From Mycobacterium gallinarum (lineage in GTDB: Bacteria; Actinomycetota; Actinomycetes; Mycobacteriales; Mycobacteriaceae): DNA of 64,000 nt. Made by a program: the position numbers and the translations under genes. The notes under the pieces are model-generated. The model ran no database searches. It was given only the letters and a program-made list of their open reading frames with translations, and was not told the DNA's origin. Location of the stretch: positions 62,001-126,000 of the forward strand of contig NZ_AP022602.1 of NCBI RefSeq assembly GCF_010726765.1, read 5' to 3'. Shown in pieces: positions 53,725 to 62,897 of the stretch (position 1 is the stretch's first letter; every line of letters begins with the position of its first letter).

Positions 53725-53941
53725 ATGAGCGACGATGGCGCTGGTCGGCACGTGCGGCAGGCCCCTCGCAAGCGGAATGGGGAGCTGTCCGTGGGCGATT
53801 TCACGATGCTGGTCCGCGTGCCCGGCAAGCCGGCCGCAGTGCGGGTGTACACCGACGACGGAACGCGACGAGGCCGCCCGCTACGCAGCGGACTACGGGG
53901 GAGTCGTTGTCCCGCTGCCGCTTTCGACACCGTCCGGCTAG
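53725..53941 (+). pseudogene. Small conserved-type protein with apparent frameshift
   Basis: ATG 53725 gives GDFTMLVRVPGKPAAVRVYT followed by DD, then the frame fails. Dropping one G near 53860 (GACGACGGAACG) gives TDDERDEAARYAADYGGVVV and PLPLSTPSG with a stop at 53941, a natural end of about 71 residues. Proteins with VYTDDERDEA and VVVPLPL are familiar as small actinobacterial hypotheticals. A GACAAT box close before the ATG suggests a leaderless start. Confidence 0.5.
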
Positions 53942-54039
53942 CTCGGTCGCACACTGGGGGAGTAGGTCCACGTCGGCGACTTCCGTCGTCGCGTCCGGGA
54001 TGGCGTTACGTTAAGCGGTGGTTCCGCTGAGGTCTGTCC

Positions 54040-54405
54040 TCAGTGCTCTTGCTGCGCAGGCTTTAGCGCGCAGGCAGCGCCACCCCCCGATGCGCCGTCC
54101 GGTACAAACGCCTCGATGGCGGTGCGGCCGCAGACGCTGCACTCCTTGCGAACCGGTCCGCGCCGCGGCGTGTGGCTGGGTGTTCTGCCCAGGGCTTGGG
54201 CGACCAAGCCGCACACCAGCATCGCCAAGAAGACGCACATCACGATTCTGCCGACGATCGGCATTTCGGCGAAGTCGGCGACGCCCCAGGCGAGCTGCCA
54301 GGCGGTGTAGCCGAATATGACGGCGGGGGCTAGTGCCCACAACGCTTCCCGTGCGCGGCGCGGAGCAGTTTTCGGCTGGTCGGGTTCGCAGCGCTCTATG
54401 CCCAT
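54040..54405 (-). CDS. Small membrane protein with CxxC motif
   Basis: 121 aa: two hydrophobic segments (ALWALAPAVIFGYTAWQLAW; IVGRIVMCVFLAMLVCGLVA), then a cytosolic tail with ECSVCGRTAIEAFV, a possible half zinc site. A CATAAT -10 box ends 7 bases before ATG 54405, so probably leaderless. No family recognised. Confidence 0.62.
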   Translation of the reverse strand: MGIERCEPDQPKTAPRRAREALWALAPAVIFGYTAWQLAWGVADFAEMPIVGRIVMCVFLAMLVCGLVAQALGRTPSHTPRRGPVRKECSVCGRTAIEAFVPDGASGGGAACALKPAQQEH

Positions 54406-54472
54406 ACGCTGATTATGGCCGGTGAGTACGACATCGCGGTGCACCAAGTTGGATCGTTTGGCTAGATCGGGT

Positions 54473-55663
54473 TCAGTCGCCCCCGTGGTCCGTTCCTTCG
54501 CGGCGAAGGGATGCTTCGGCGCGTTCCAGTAGGGTGCCCGGCATCGAATCAGGTGGGGGAGTCGCCGCGATCGCGGCCGCGATGGCGGTGTCGATCGCGC
54601 CCGTGCTCCAACCCTGGGCTGGCGTTTCCGGTGCTTGATCCCACGGGGTGTCGAGGTCGACGGTCACGGTGACCGGGACGGGCAGATGGAGGGGGGCCAG
54701 CTGCTCTCGTACCGCATCGGCGAGCCGATTCCCGTAGTCCGCCAAGTCGGCTCGCTGCTGCGCCGCCAGGCGATCTTGGAGAACGCCTAGGGCCTCGATG
54801 GCGTCCTCTTGGGCTTGCTCTTCGGCGCTGAGCGGCGTGGGGTTTTCTCGCTCGGCTGCCTGCCATGCCTCGATCTGTTCAACGGTTGGTGGCGGTGGGG
54901 GAGAACCGGGCCTGACCTCATATCCGAGGTCGATTGCCCACTGGTAAAGCTGGGGATCGGCATCACCGGAGTACATGATGCCGGGGCGAATCGCGTTGAC
55001 GCGACGTTCGATCTCGGCTTCGGCGGCGTCCATTTCCTCGAAATCGTTCGACGAATCATGGTCGAACAGAATGCGTTCGGGGTTCAGGACGACGTTCACG
55101 GGTTCGGTGCGGTGGCGCCATAGATCCCATTCGTCGTGTCCGACCGCGGCGCGCAGGGCGTCGCCCACCACGGAGGCCTCCCAGGATCCAGGCCGACCGG
55201 CCAAAATCGTGTCGATGCCGCCGGCGTTGGCTGCTGCGCCGGCCAGGGCCTCGGTCACGAAGGCGGCCCAGTCGATCGGTAGCGCCGAGCGTGGGTCGGG
55301 GTCGGGTTCCCATTGACCTGAACTCGTTTGGCGCATGGGCTGATTGGTGAGGCGGCTGGCTTCGGTGAGTACGCTGATGGCGTCGTGGAGCACCTCGTCG
55401 TGGGGCCGCGGGATGGCGGCCTGGTCGTCGGTGAGGTACCCGGTGTCGAATAGTGCCGCCGAGAGGACCTCGCGATACGGGCGGCCGATAACGCGCGCCA
55501 CCGCAGCAAGATTCGTGCGGTCCGGCAGCCGGCTCACACCGTTGATTCGCCACTTGCGCAGATTCTCGCGGCTGACACCGATACGACGCGCCAGCTCGGC
55601 CTCGCTGACTCCATGCGCGTTCCTGTAGCGGTCGATCAGCTCCACGAGGCGAGGGGTTGCCAT
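54473..55663 (-). CDS. XRE-family HTH protein, large
   Basis: 396 aa from ATG 55663. HTH at about residues 15-60 (GVSEAELARRIGVSRENLRK, WRINGVSRLP), then a middle domain (AFVTEALAGAAANAGGIDTI, FEEMDAAEAEIERRVNAIRP) and a C-terminal helical part. A TTGACA (55694-55699, minus orientation) upstream is a likely -35 box. Possibly a plasmid regulator; the C-terminal domain is unassigned. Confidence 0.78.
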   Translation of the reverse strand: MATPRLVELIDRYRNAHGVSEAELARRIGVSRENLRKWRINGVSRLPDRTNLAAVARVIGRPYREVLSAALFDTGYLTDDQAAIPRPHDEVLHDAISVLTEASRLTNQPMRQTSSGQWEPDPDPRSALPIDWAAFVTEALAGAAANAGGIDTILAGRPGSWEASVVGDALRAAVGHDEWDLWRHRTEPVNVVLNPERILFDHDSSNDFEEMDAAEAEIERRVNAIRPGIMYSGDADPQLYQWAIDLGYEVRPGSPPPPPTVEQIEAWQAAERENPTPLSAEEQAQEDAIEALGVLQDRLAAQQRADLADYGNRLADAVREQLAPLHLPVPVTVTVDLDTPWDQAPETPAQGWSTGAIDTAIAAAIAATPPPDSMPGTLLERAEASLRREGTDHGGD

Positions 55664-55967
55664 ACCGCCAAGCATTCTGAGAAACTGCGCTGATGTCAAG
55701 TATCAGTATGCGCAACCGCCAACTTAGAGTTGACATAACGGATGTTACATTGCATGCCAGTCCGAGCGACTACCAAAAAGCGGCGGCTTAGAGATCTCGC
55801 CACTTGGAGCAAATGACAGCATGCCGCCGCTCTGACGAGATGTTGTCACGTGACAAAAGCAGGTTCGTCCCTTACCGACTATCCAAAAAGTCCCTAGGTG
55901 GATTTCTTGGGGCTCACTGCAACGTGTCCTGTCTGGCATCGCTAGCGTCCAGTGCTAGCATGATGCA
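55664..55967. other. Divergent promoter region
   Basis: Contains TTGACA on the minus strand (55694-55699) for the XRE gene and a second TTGACA on the plus strand near 55730. A TAGCAT -10 box (about 55956-55961) lies just before the GTG of the MazE-like gene, suggesting a leaderless start. No gene supported. Confidence 0.4.
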
Positions 55968-56198
55968 GTGGCAAGAATGATCACGTTGCGTTTGTCCGAT
56001 ACGGCGTACGAGTCCGTCAAACGATATGCCGACGAAGATCAGCTGTCGATGAACTCCTGGATCGAGAGCCTCCTCGATATTGAGGATATGCGGCGTCGGT
56101 GTGCGGCACACGATGAGTGGATGCGAGCACACCCCGATGCAACGGCGTTCAGCGAGGCGTGGGCAGACCGCAATCTCGATGAGTTAGCGGAGCGTTGA
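55968..56198 (+). CDS. mazE: Ribbon-helix-helix antitoxin (MazE-like)
   Basis: 76 aa: MITLRLSDTAYESVKRYADE followed by LSMNSWIESLLDIED is the ribbon-helix-helix pattern; the acidic C-terminus (FSEAWADRNLDELAER) would bind the toxin. GTG 55968 follows a TAGCAT box directly; ATG 55977 is an alternative. Overlaps the toxin gene by 4 bases. Confidence 0.85.
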   Translation: MARMITLRLSDTAYESVKRYADEDQLSMNSWIESLLDIEDMRRRCAAHDEWMRAHPDATAFSEAWADRNLDELAER

Positions 56199-56500
56199 GC
56201 CACTCCCCGCGGCGGGGCGACATCTGGTCAACCGACGCCGGTGTCAGCGTGCTTGTCATCTCCTCCACCGTGTACAACGAGATTCCAAGTGAGCCGACAG
56301 TCATCGTCGTGCCGGTATTCGCCACCGAGCCCGACACCGGATTTGGCGTGGATCTAGGCGAGAGTGACTGGGCTGCACCAGGACTGGTCACTAGCATGCG
56401 CAAGACCAGACTAAGCGCACGCCGCCGCCGGATTGATGTCCAAGCCCTCACCGACATCAATAACATGCTCTTCAAGATTCTCGCGACGCCGGATCGGTGA
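56195..56500 (+). CDS. mazF: MazF/PemK-type endoribonuclease toxin
   Basis: 101 aa with TTG start (GGAG upstream; overlap TTGA with the antitoxin stop). PRRGDIWSTDAGVSVLVISS, TVIVVPVFATEP and GLVTSMRKTRLSARRRRIDV follow the MazF order (RGDIW, PV/IV strand, conserved late Thr/Ser region). Probably cleaves mRNA; helps plasmid stability. Confidence 0.85.
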   Translation: MSHSPRRGDIWSTDAGVSVLVISSTVYNEIPSEPTVIVVPVFATEPDTGFGVDLGESDWAAPGLVTSMRKTRLSARRRRIDVQALTDINNMLFKILATPDR

Positions 56501-56565
56501 CAGGGTCTCGGCTTGCATTCCGGAGCCGAGCCTCGGTCGGACAGACTGCCCAGAAACCGCAGGAG

Positions 56566-57603
56566 CTACTGTTCCCGCTGCTTGTCGATCAGGCCGTACA
56601 GCGGGTTCTTAGCGGCTGCTGCGCGGTTCTGCGTTCCCGCGCCATCGACGTAGCGCTGCGACGTCACCATCGACTCGTGTCCGAGAAGCTTCATCAGCGC
56701 GTAGACGCTGACGTTGCCGTTCGCGAGTTCGGTGGCGAACGTGTGCCGGAAGCCGTGCACCAGAACCCCCGTCGCGCGTTGGCTGTTCAGCCCTGCCTTC
56801 TTGAAGGCGCGCAGCACTCGGTACTGCAGGGTGCCCCGGGTGATGCGTAGACCGTCACTGCCGACGAATAGTGGGGCCATGGCGGGCCAGGCGGCCAGTC
56901 CGTCGTCAGTGAGCCGCCGGCGTTTGACGCTGGCTGGAAAGCGGACCGCCCTAGATTTTAGGTAGCCCTCGAGTTCGTGAATCAGTGCGAATTCCACCGG
57001 TATTCGGCGGTCCTTGTTTCCTTTGCCCCGCACATGAAGGACACCGCCGTCGTCTGTCGGTCGGACGTCGCCGATGTTGGCGCGCACAAGCTCGTCTGCG
57101 CGCAATCCGGCGAGCACCGCCGTCAGCACGATCATCCGGTCGCGTTCAGCCCAGTCGGAGTGACGCGCGGAACCGTGGTCTCGGTCGATCACATTCAGCA
57201 GTTCGGAAATCGTTTCAGTTCCTAGCCCTTTCGGGAGTGTCTTCGCCACTTTGGGTCGGCCAATCAGCGGCATCGGATTGCCCGTGATGAGCTCGCCGGT
57301 ATAGAGGAAGTCGCACAACGTGTTCCAATTTGACCAGCAGCGCCGGATAGATGCCGCCTCATGGGTGTCGGCATATTCCGCGAAAGCCGCCCGCATCGCA
57401 TCCTTCGTGATAGCGGCTGGCGTCAAGTGCCTGACAATCCCGGGATCACCGGCTAGCAGGGTAGCGATTGCAACGAAATCCTGTCGGTACGCCTTGGTGG
57501 TATGCGGTGAGGGCTTGCGGATGGCTCGATCCGCCAGAAACGCCAGAAACCACCCGGGGTAGGGCGATTCATCATCATCAAGGCGGCCCGGCACCGGTGT
57601 CAT
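56566..57603 (-). CDS. Tyrosine recombinase (XerC/D-like integrase)
   Basis: 345 aa from ATG 57603. An N-terminal SAM-like core-binding domain (about 20-120; PHTTKAYRQDFVAIATLLAG) is followed by a catalytic domain with Arg in AGLRADELVRANIGDV, Lys in RGKGNKDRRIPVE, HxxR in VLVHGFRHTFATELANG, His in LLGHESMVTSQRYVDG and Tyr in RYV. All six catalytic residues appear present. It may resolve plasmid multimers or integrate a cassette; a 26-bp palindrome 20 bases upstream is a candidate site. Confidence 0.93.
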   Translation of the reverse strand: MTPVPGRLDDDESPYPGWFLAFLADRAIRKPSPHTTKAYRQDFVAIATLLAGDPGIVRHLTPAAITKDAMRAAFAEYADTHEAASIRRCWSNWNTLCDFLYTGELITGNPMPLIGRPKVAKTLPKGLGTETISELLNVIDRDHGSARHSDWAERDRMIVLTAVLAGLRADELVRANIGDVRPTDDGGVLHVRGKGNKDRRIPVEFALIHELEGYLKSRAVRFPASVKRRRLTDDGLAAWPAMAPLFVGSDGLRITRGTLQYRVLRAFKKAGLNSQRATGVLVHGFRHTFATELANGNVSVYALMKLLGHESMVTSQRYVDGAGTQNRAAAAKNPLYGLIDKQREQ

Positions 57604-57622
57604 GAAGCAATAATCGCACATT

Positions 57623-57648
57623 TGATGGATAACGAATGTTATCCATCA
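57623..57648. repeat. 26-bp palindrome, candidate recombination core or operator
   Basis: Perfect 11-bp arms TGATGGATAAC and GTTATCCATCA separated by GAAT, 19 bases before the recombinase ATG. Arms of 11 bp match those of dif/res-type core sites, though the spacer is shorter than the usual 6-8. Confidence 0.65.
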
Positions 57649-58064
57649 GTTTTGGTTGTTCATAGGTTCTGATGTCCATCTGACGGTGACTCTGCAGGAT
57701 CATGGCGGGGCACCGCTCGATGAGGATGACCCTGATTGTCGTGCAGGAGCCGTCCGCGTACTTGGGGCCTCCGCTCGCCGGGCTGCCCTCAGGAGCATCA
57801 GGAGATGATCGATCTCGACGCGCTGAGTCGGGCCGATGCGTGCAGCGGGCGGGACTCTCATAGTCCGAGATGAAATCACGTGTGCAGCGCGGGCGACGTC
57901 GGCTTGGCTTGGGCAGTGTTGAGCCTTAACCTCGACGGCCGACGGCTTGCCGATGGATTACAACCCGCCGCCGGGCTGCGGTTGCGGAGATCACACTCGC
58001 ATCCTGGGGCCCCGGCCACTCCCGATGATTCTGCGAGAAAAGTTGTGCGCCGGGGCCGTGCGCT
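57649..58064. other. Intergenic stretch without a supported gene
   Basis: About 416 bases between the recombinase and the sulfur operon. Open frames are short and strand-ambiguous; no RNA gene or repeat seen. It may be the join of a recombined segment. Confidence 0.35.
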
Positions 58065-59411
58065 TTAGGCGGCCACGCCGAGTTTCGTTGCACTGTCGAA
58101 GGTGTCGTCGACCAGCACGACGGACCGGGCCCGACGATCGAGCATGGACGCTGCGATCGATGCTCGGTATCCGGACCCGCAGTGCACCCACACTTCGCGG
58201 CTGGGCACCTCCTCGAGCCGGTCAGCGAGTTCGTGCAGGGGGATGTTGATCGCACCGGGGATGTGGCTGTCGTTGTGTTCGCCCTCCTGGCGGACGTCTA
58301 GGACGGTGACGGGGCCGTCTTGTAGGGCAGCGGCCAGGCCACCGAAGTCTGCGACACGATAGGACCTCAGCGGGGTGCCGTTGGCCATCACTGATACGTC
58401 GCCGACCGCGGAACCAGTGACGCTGTCGACACCGATCCGGACGAGTTCACGTCGAGCATCGGCGATCTGCTCCCTATTTGCCCCGATCAATGTCAGCGGG
58501 GCACCCCATCGGAAGAGCCATCCGAGGTAGGTGACGAAAGACGTGGACAACTCAAATCCGAGGCTGCCGTCGAGGTGACCGGCGGCGAAGGCGGTGCGGC
58601 TGCGTAGGTCGACAACCCACTCGCCGTTGTCGATGCGGCGACGCAGTTCGGCGGGGTCGACCGGCTCGGGCATCGAGAGGTCCACAGGTGCCGGGCCCCT
58701 CGTGTTGATGACGCCCATGTGGGCGTAGTAAGCGGGATAAGCCGACAACCCGGCGATCAGTTCGTCGACGTAATGCTGCTCGTCCTGCGTCAGAGCGGGA
58801 TTGTTGTTGCGCTGTTCGGCGATGGTCGACGAGTCACCGCTGCTGGGCGTGGCCGAGCAGAAGCTGCCGAACCCGTGGGTGGGGTAGACCTCGGCGTCGT
58901 CGGGGAGTTCATTGGCCAGGCGCCGCACAGAATGGAATTGGGCATGGGTGAGATCGTCGGTGTGTGCGGGGCCGAGGAGGTCGGTGCGTCCGGTGGTGCC
59001 GTGCAGCATCGAGCCGCCGGTAAACACCCCGACCGCTGAGCCGGTGCGGTCGCGGAGCACGTAGCTCATGTGGTGGTGGGTGTGACCGGGAGTGTGGACA
59101 GCCTGTAGCTGGATTGACCCTGCGTCGATGACGTCACCGTCCGCGATGGCGCGGCGCTGGTATTCGACGTCATCTCCGGCGGGGACTATGTATTCGGCTT
59201 CCACGGTTCGGGAGAGTTCCAGTCCGCCGGTGACGTAGTCGTTGTGAATGTGGGTTTCTAGGACATGGGTTATCCGGACACCGCTGTCGCGGGCCAGGTC
59301 GAGGACGCGGTCGATGTCGCGTTGCGGGTCGATGACGACGGCGACGTCGCCATCGGTGACCATGTAGCTGCGGTCGCCGAGTCCTGAAGTTTCGATGATG
59401 GACACCTTCAT
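58065..59411 (-). CDS. Persulfide dioxygenase-rhodanese fusion (metallo-beta-lactamase fold)
   Basis: 448 aa. The N-terminal MBL domain (1-240) has VLETHIHNDYVTGG (metal-binding HxHxD) and HTPGHTHHHMSYVL; it should oxidise persulfides such as glutathione or mycothiol persulfide to sulfite. Two rhodanese domains follow: the first (about 265-350) lacks a catalytic Cys (TLIGANRE), the second (about 370-448) has VWVHCGSGYRAS with the Cys. Last gene of the operon CstR-DUF302-permease-this; such a set detoxifies reactive sulfur. Confidence 0.93.
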   Translation of the reverse strand: MKVSIIETSGLGDRSYMVTDGDVAVVIDPQRDIDRVLDLARDSGVRITHVLETHIHNDYVTGGLELSRTVEAEYIVPAGDDVEYQRRAIADGDVIDAGSIQLQAVHTPGHTHHHMSYVLRDRTGSAVGVFTGGSMLHGTTGRTDLLGPAHTDDLTHAQFHSVRRLANELPDDAEVYPTHGFGSFCSATPSSGDSSTIAEQRNNNPALTQDEQHYVDELIAGLSAYPAYYAHMGVINTRGPAPVDLSMPEPVDPAELRRRIDNGEWVVDLRSRTAFAAGHLDGSLGFELSTSFVTYLGWLFRWGAPLTLIGANREQIADARRELVRIGVDSVTGSAVGDVSVMANGTPLRSYRVADFGGLAAALQDGPVTVLDVRQEGEHNDSHIPGAINIPLHELADRLEEVPSREVWVHCGSGYRASIAASMLDRRARSVVLVDDTFDSATKLGVAA

Positions 59412-59434
59412 GAGGTTCTCCTCCTTGGTTTTCG

Positions 59435-60220
59435 TTATTGGGCTGCGTGTTGCAGCAGTGTTGTGTCGATGACGACGTAGGCAGCGACGATGAAGACGAG
59501 GTACGCGAACCAGTGGCGCAGCCGGTCGGTGTTGAGTTTGGTGCCCAGTTGCCCGGCTATCAGCGACCCGACGATGGCGGTGCCGACGAACGCCGCCGTG
59601 ATCGCCCAGTTGATCTCGGCGTCGCGCAGGTGAGCCACAACACCGCCCGCCGAGTTCGCGGCGATGATGACCAAGGAGGTGCCGATGGCTAACGACATCT
59701 CGACCCCGAGCATCAGCACGAGGGCGGGGATGATCAGGAATCCACCACCGACGCCGAATAGCCCGGTGAGCAGACCCACACCGAAGCCGGTCGGGATGGA
59801 TCGGGGTGCGCAGCGCCGCCAGTTGATCCCTTCATCGCCGACTTCGCATGCGGTGCCTGTGTCACCGGTGTCCCGCAACATCCGTATCCCGGCTGCCACC
59901 ATCACGGCGGCGAAGCCGATCATGATGGCCGCCTCGGGGAGGTGGTCGCTGATGACTGATCCGACGAATGTGGCCGGGATGCCGAATAGCGCGAAGATTC
60001 CGGCCAGTCGCCACTGCACCTGGCCTGCGCGCACTTTCGGGACGGCACCGAAGGCGGACGCCACGCCGACCACGATCAACGAAATCAGGATTGCTTGCGA
60101 GGTGCCAAGTCCCAGGGCGTAGACCAACGCTGGTACGGCCATGATCGATCCGCCGCCACCAAGGAGTCCAAGTAGGACGCCGATGACAGCGCCGACGACG
60201 AGCGCGAGGGCGATGGTCAT
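59435..60220 (-). CDS. TauE/SafE-family sulfite or sulfur-compound permease
   Basis: 261 aa, about eight membrane segments with the two family repeats VLLGLLGGGGSIMAVPALVY and GLLTGLFGVGGGFLIIPALV. TauE proteins export sulfite or related anions, which fits a neighbour making sulfite from persulfide. ATG 60220 is chosen; the longer frame would overlap the DUF302 stop. Confidence 0.92.
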   Translation of the reverse strand: MTIALALVVGAVIGVLLGLLGGGGSIMAVPALVYALGLGTSQAILISLIVVGVASAFGAVPKVRAGQVQWRLAGIFALFGIPATFVGSVISDHLPEAAIMIGFAAVMVAAGIRMLRDTGDTGTACEVGDEGINWRRCAPRSIPTGFGVGLLTGLFGVGGGFLIIPALVLMLGVEMSLAIGTSLVIIAANSAGGVVAHLRDAEINWAITAAFVGTAIVGSLIAGQLGTKLNTDRLRHWFAYLVFIVAAYVVIDTTLLQHAAQ

Positions 60221-60257
60221 TATCGTGTGCAGTCGTAGAGTCCGCTGGATTCCTGGC

Positions 60258-60668
60258 CTACTCCGCAGCATCCTCGCTGAGGGATTTGATTGCGGCCTGC
60301 AATTTGGTGGCGGCTTCGTCTGCGACTGCGCGCAGGCCAGGTTGATCGGATAGCTGGACCATCACCTGCGGGTCCATCGCGTCAATGATCACCGTGTTGT
60401 CCGAGTCCACGTCGGTGCGGACGGCGACGTTGCAGGGCAGCAGCAGGCCGATTTGCCTGTCGGCGTTGACCGCGCGGTGCGCTAGCGGCGGATTACACGC
60501 GCCGAGAATGAGGTAGTTCTCCATGTCTTCACCTAGCTTGGCCTTTAACGTCGCCTTCATGTCGATTTCGGTGAGGACCCCGAAACCCTGATCCGACAAC
60601 GCCTTACGGGTGCGCTCGACGGCGTCCTCGAACGAAGTGTGCAGTGTGGTCGACAGTGCGTAACTCAT
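60258..60668 (-). CDS. DUF302 protein
   Basis: 136 aa: TSFEDAVERTRKALSDQGFG, VLTEIDMKATLKAKLGEDM and YLILGACNPPLAHRAVNADR with LLLPCNVAV are the DUF302 pattern, including the two Cys. Often found with sulfur or metal stress genes; exact role unknown. Second gene of the operon. Confidence 0.92.
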   Translation of the reverse strand: MSYALSTTLHTSFEDAVERTRKALSDQGFGVLTEIDMKATLKAKLGEDMENYLILGACNPPLAHRAVNADRQIGLLLPCNVAVRTDVDSDNTVIIDAMDPQVMVQLSDQPGLRAVADEAATKLQAAIKSLSEDAAE

Positions 60669-60702
60669 GTCATTCTCCTGAGCTTTAGTGGTGTAGTGGG
60701 CT

Positions 60703-61035
<333 letters not shown>

Positions 61036-61097
61036 TTGTGTCAAGTGCCGAGAGACGCATCCCACAGTGCGTACCGCTCGGGGATGTAGGAGTAACG

Positions 61098-61214
61098 ATG
61101 TGTCGAGCAGTGACTTGCAGGGTGTGCGGCAAGCAGACATGAGCAGGATCCGGTGAGCATGTCGACCAATCGATGCGAGGTGTGCCAGCGGCGCAGCGGT
61201 GCATGGGACATGAA
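61098..61214 (+). pseudogene. Small Cys-rich conserved protein interrupted by TGA
   Basis: ATG 61098 with GGAG upstream reads MCRAVTCRVCGKQT then TGA at 61140-61142. The frame goes on AGSGEHVDQSMRGVPAAQRC and MGHE. Actinobacteria commonly carry a small protein with MCRAVTCxxCGKxTWAGCGQHVD; here the conserved Trp codon TGG is TGA and the third-motif Cys is Ser. So it is a nonsense mutant or a sequence error. Divergent from the CstR-like gene and close to its operators. Confidence 0.6.
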
Positions 61215-61289
61215 GTCCTCTCCGCCGCTGGACCCGCTGGCGGGAATCACACCCGACGCCGGAAGCGCCGGGGTGGACCGTTCACGGGG

Positions 61290-62003
61290 TTAGACCTGGC
61301 ACTTGCAAGATGACTCGCTTGCTGTGAACGAGTCGCTTGTTGACGGTGCACTGGTGTCCGGTCGCCAGTCGAACGGGAAGTGCTTGCTCGAGCCGGCCCG
61401 ATGTGGACGTGACCAGTCGAAGCCCGTCGCCTCGTCTTTCTCGACGACGCCCCACGTGGCGACCTGTCCCGGACCGACCTCCGCGCCCGGGGCATTTGTT
61501 GTGGTGACCCGCCGGTCAGGATCGGCTGTCGGCCCAGTAAGCGCCGCAACATGCAGGTCGACCTTTCCCGGAATTTCGGCCTTCCAGTAAGCCAGATCAT
61601 CAGCGGCGTCGAATGAGATCGGGGCATATGCGATCCCGCGTAAATCCTCGATAAGAGAGGCGAATTGAGCTGGCCAGCCGCCCTCCTTCCCGGTGAAGAT
61701 GCGTTCCAGGGCGTCCCGTTGCGCGGCGTCAGCGCGTTCGTCGATGTAGAACATGAGTCGCATCTTGGCGTTCGGGTCACCGATCCACATGTTGCCGGTG
61801 AACTCGCCGAGGGATATGACGTTCAATCCGCTGAGGTCGACGCCGCCCAAGTGGCCGTCGCGTACATGCCAGACGAGGGTGAACAGGCAGTCGCCGTGCG
61901 TCGGCTCTTGGGCGAAGCTGCAGGGGCATGGCAACCTGCAGCTGCAGACATCGAACCAGTCACCCTGAAGATGCCAGTCGATAGTTGTCGTCGTGGGTGT
62001 CAT
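61290..62003 (-). CDS. DUF1326 protein
   Basis: 237 aa: N-terminal Cys cluster WFDVCSCRLPCPCSFAQEPT, then the DUF1326 blocks (VISLGEFTGNMWIGDPNAKM, RDALERIFTGKEGGWPAQFA). The C-terminal tail ends in SSCKCQV. ATG 62003 follows AAGGAGAG. Two CsoR/CstR-like palindromes upstream suggest control by the same repressor or a relative. Biochemical role unknown; the Cys may bind metal or sulfur. Confidence 0.9.
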   Translation of the reverse strand: MTPTTTTIDWHLQGDWFDVCSCRLPCPCSFAQEPTHGDCLFTLVWHVRDGHLGGVDLSGLNVISLGEFTGNMWIGDPNAKMRLMFYIDERADAAQRDALERIFTGKEGGWPAQFASLIEDLRGIAYAPISFDAADDLAYWKAEIPGKVDLHVAALTGPTADPDRRVTTTNAPGAEVGPGQVATWGVVEKDEATGFDWSRPHRAGSSKHFPFDWRPDTSAPSTSDSFTASESSCKCQV

Positions 62004-62018
62004 CGCGCTCTCCTTAAT

Positions 62019-62093
62019 ATACCCCCGGGGGGTACCCGGAGTACCTGAACCGTAGCGACGCGACAGGCAGAGCGCAAGTACCCCTAGGGGGTA
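62019..62093. promoter_or_regulatory. Two CsoR/CstR-like operator palindromes before DUF1326
   Basis: ATACCCCCGGGGGGTAC at 62019-62035 and TACCCCTAGGGGGTA at 62079-62093 (C4-TA-G5 core). They resemble the pair at 60985-61035. Confidence 0.72.
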
Positions 62094-62276
62094 TTACCGT
62101 TAGGATGAAGATCGTAGGTACACGCCGTTGTCAGGGCAGCCAGACAACAGGGTTTCGTGTTCGCCTGACCGCCTCAAGCGGCCCGAATCTCCCTTGATCG
62201 TCCCTGGATTCTCGATGGGGGCACGCCTCTGTTACCGCAACGGCTAGCGACGCACGAGCCGGTCGTTCGCTAACGC

Positions 62277-62897
62277 TCAGGATGGGTCCGTCGGGTCCGG
62301 GGATAGCGTCGCTTTGTCGATCGTGACGGTCTTTCGTCTCTGTCTCCGCGACTGCCAGAACGCGATCACTCCGCCCAGGGCCAGGCCCGCGACAGCTGCG
62401 GTTATCACCGTCGTCCTGGTGTCCGATGTGGCAGGAGTTGACGCGGACGGCGGCGACGCTGCGGTGCTTGGTGCGACCGGGGCCGGCGTGGAGGTGGGCG
62501 GGGGCTCCTCGGAAACGCCGGCGATCGTGAAGCTATAGGAGCCGGTGACGGGATGGCCGTCTGCTGAGACCACCCGGTAGCCGACGGTGTAGACGCCGTT
62601 ACCTGGCCGGTCTGGCCCGACGGCCGAGGTGAGGCGCTGTCGCTCCACCTGTGGGGAGCCGGATATCCAATTGCGACCGTCAGCGCTGCTTACGACGACA
62701 CTCGCGAACTGCGGACTGATGTCCTCGTTGAAGGTCAACACGATGGCAGCCGGCGGCGTCGTGACGGTCGCGTCGCTGGCGGGGTCAGAACTAGCGAGCG
62801 CGGTGTGCGCCGCAGCGATTCCAGTCCCAGATGACCAGAGAATCAGCATCCCCAGGCTGGCAACGATAGTGCGCAAAGGTAGTTTCACAGTCCTCAT
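62277..62897 (-). CDS. CopC-domain copper-binding exported protein
   Basis: 206 aa from ATG 62897. A signal peptide ends at GTGIAAA, leaving His at the mature N-terminus (HTALASSDPASDATV), the copper ligand of CopC proteins; then VLTFNEDISPQFASVVVSSA and YTVGYRVVSADGHPVTGSYS with a second His region (DGHP). A Pro/Ser/Thr-rich linker, a C-terminal membrane helix and a basic tail follow. Binds Cu(II) outside the membrane. Divergent from the group at 63113. Confidence 0.92.
   Translation of the reverse strand: MRTVKLPLRTIVASLGMLILWSSGTGIAAAHTALASSDPASDATVTTPPAAIVLTFNEDISPQFASVVVSSADGRNWISGSPQVERQRLTSAVGPDRPGNGVYTVGYRVVSADGHPVTGSYSFTIAGVSEEPPPTSTPAPVAPSTAASPPSASTPATSDTRTTVITAAVAGLALGGVIAFWQSRRQRRKTVTIDKATLSPDPTDPS

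Noticed and set aside
55745..55939. 64-codon minus-strand frame
   Set aside because: No ribosome site, unusual composition, lies in a divergent promoter region.
61098..61214. Possible UGA recoding (read-through) in the small Cys gene
   Set aside because: No recoding signal seen, and another gene is broken by TAG; simple mutation or error is more likely.
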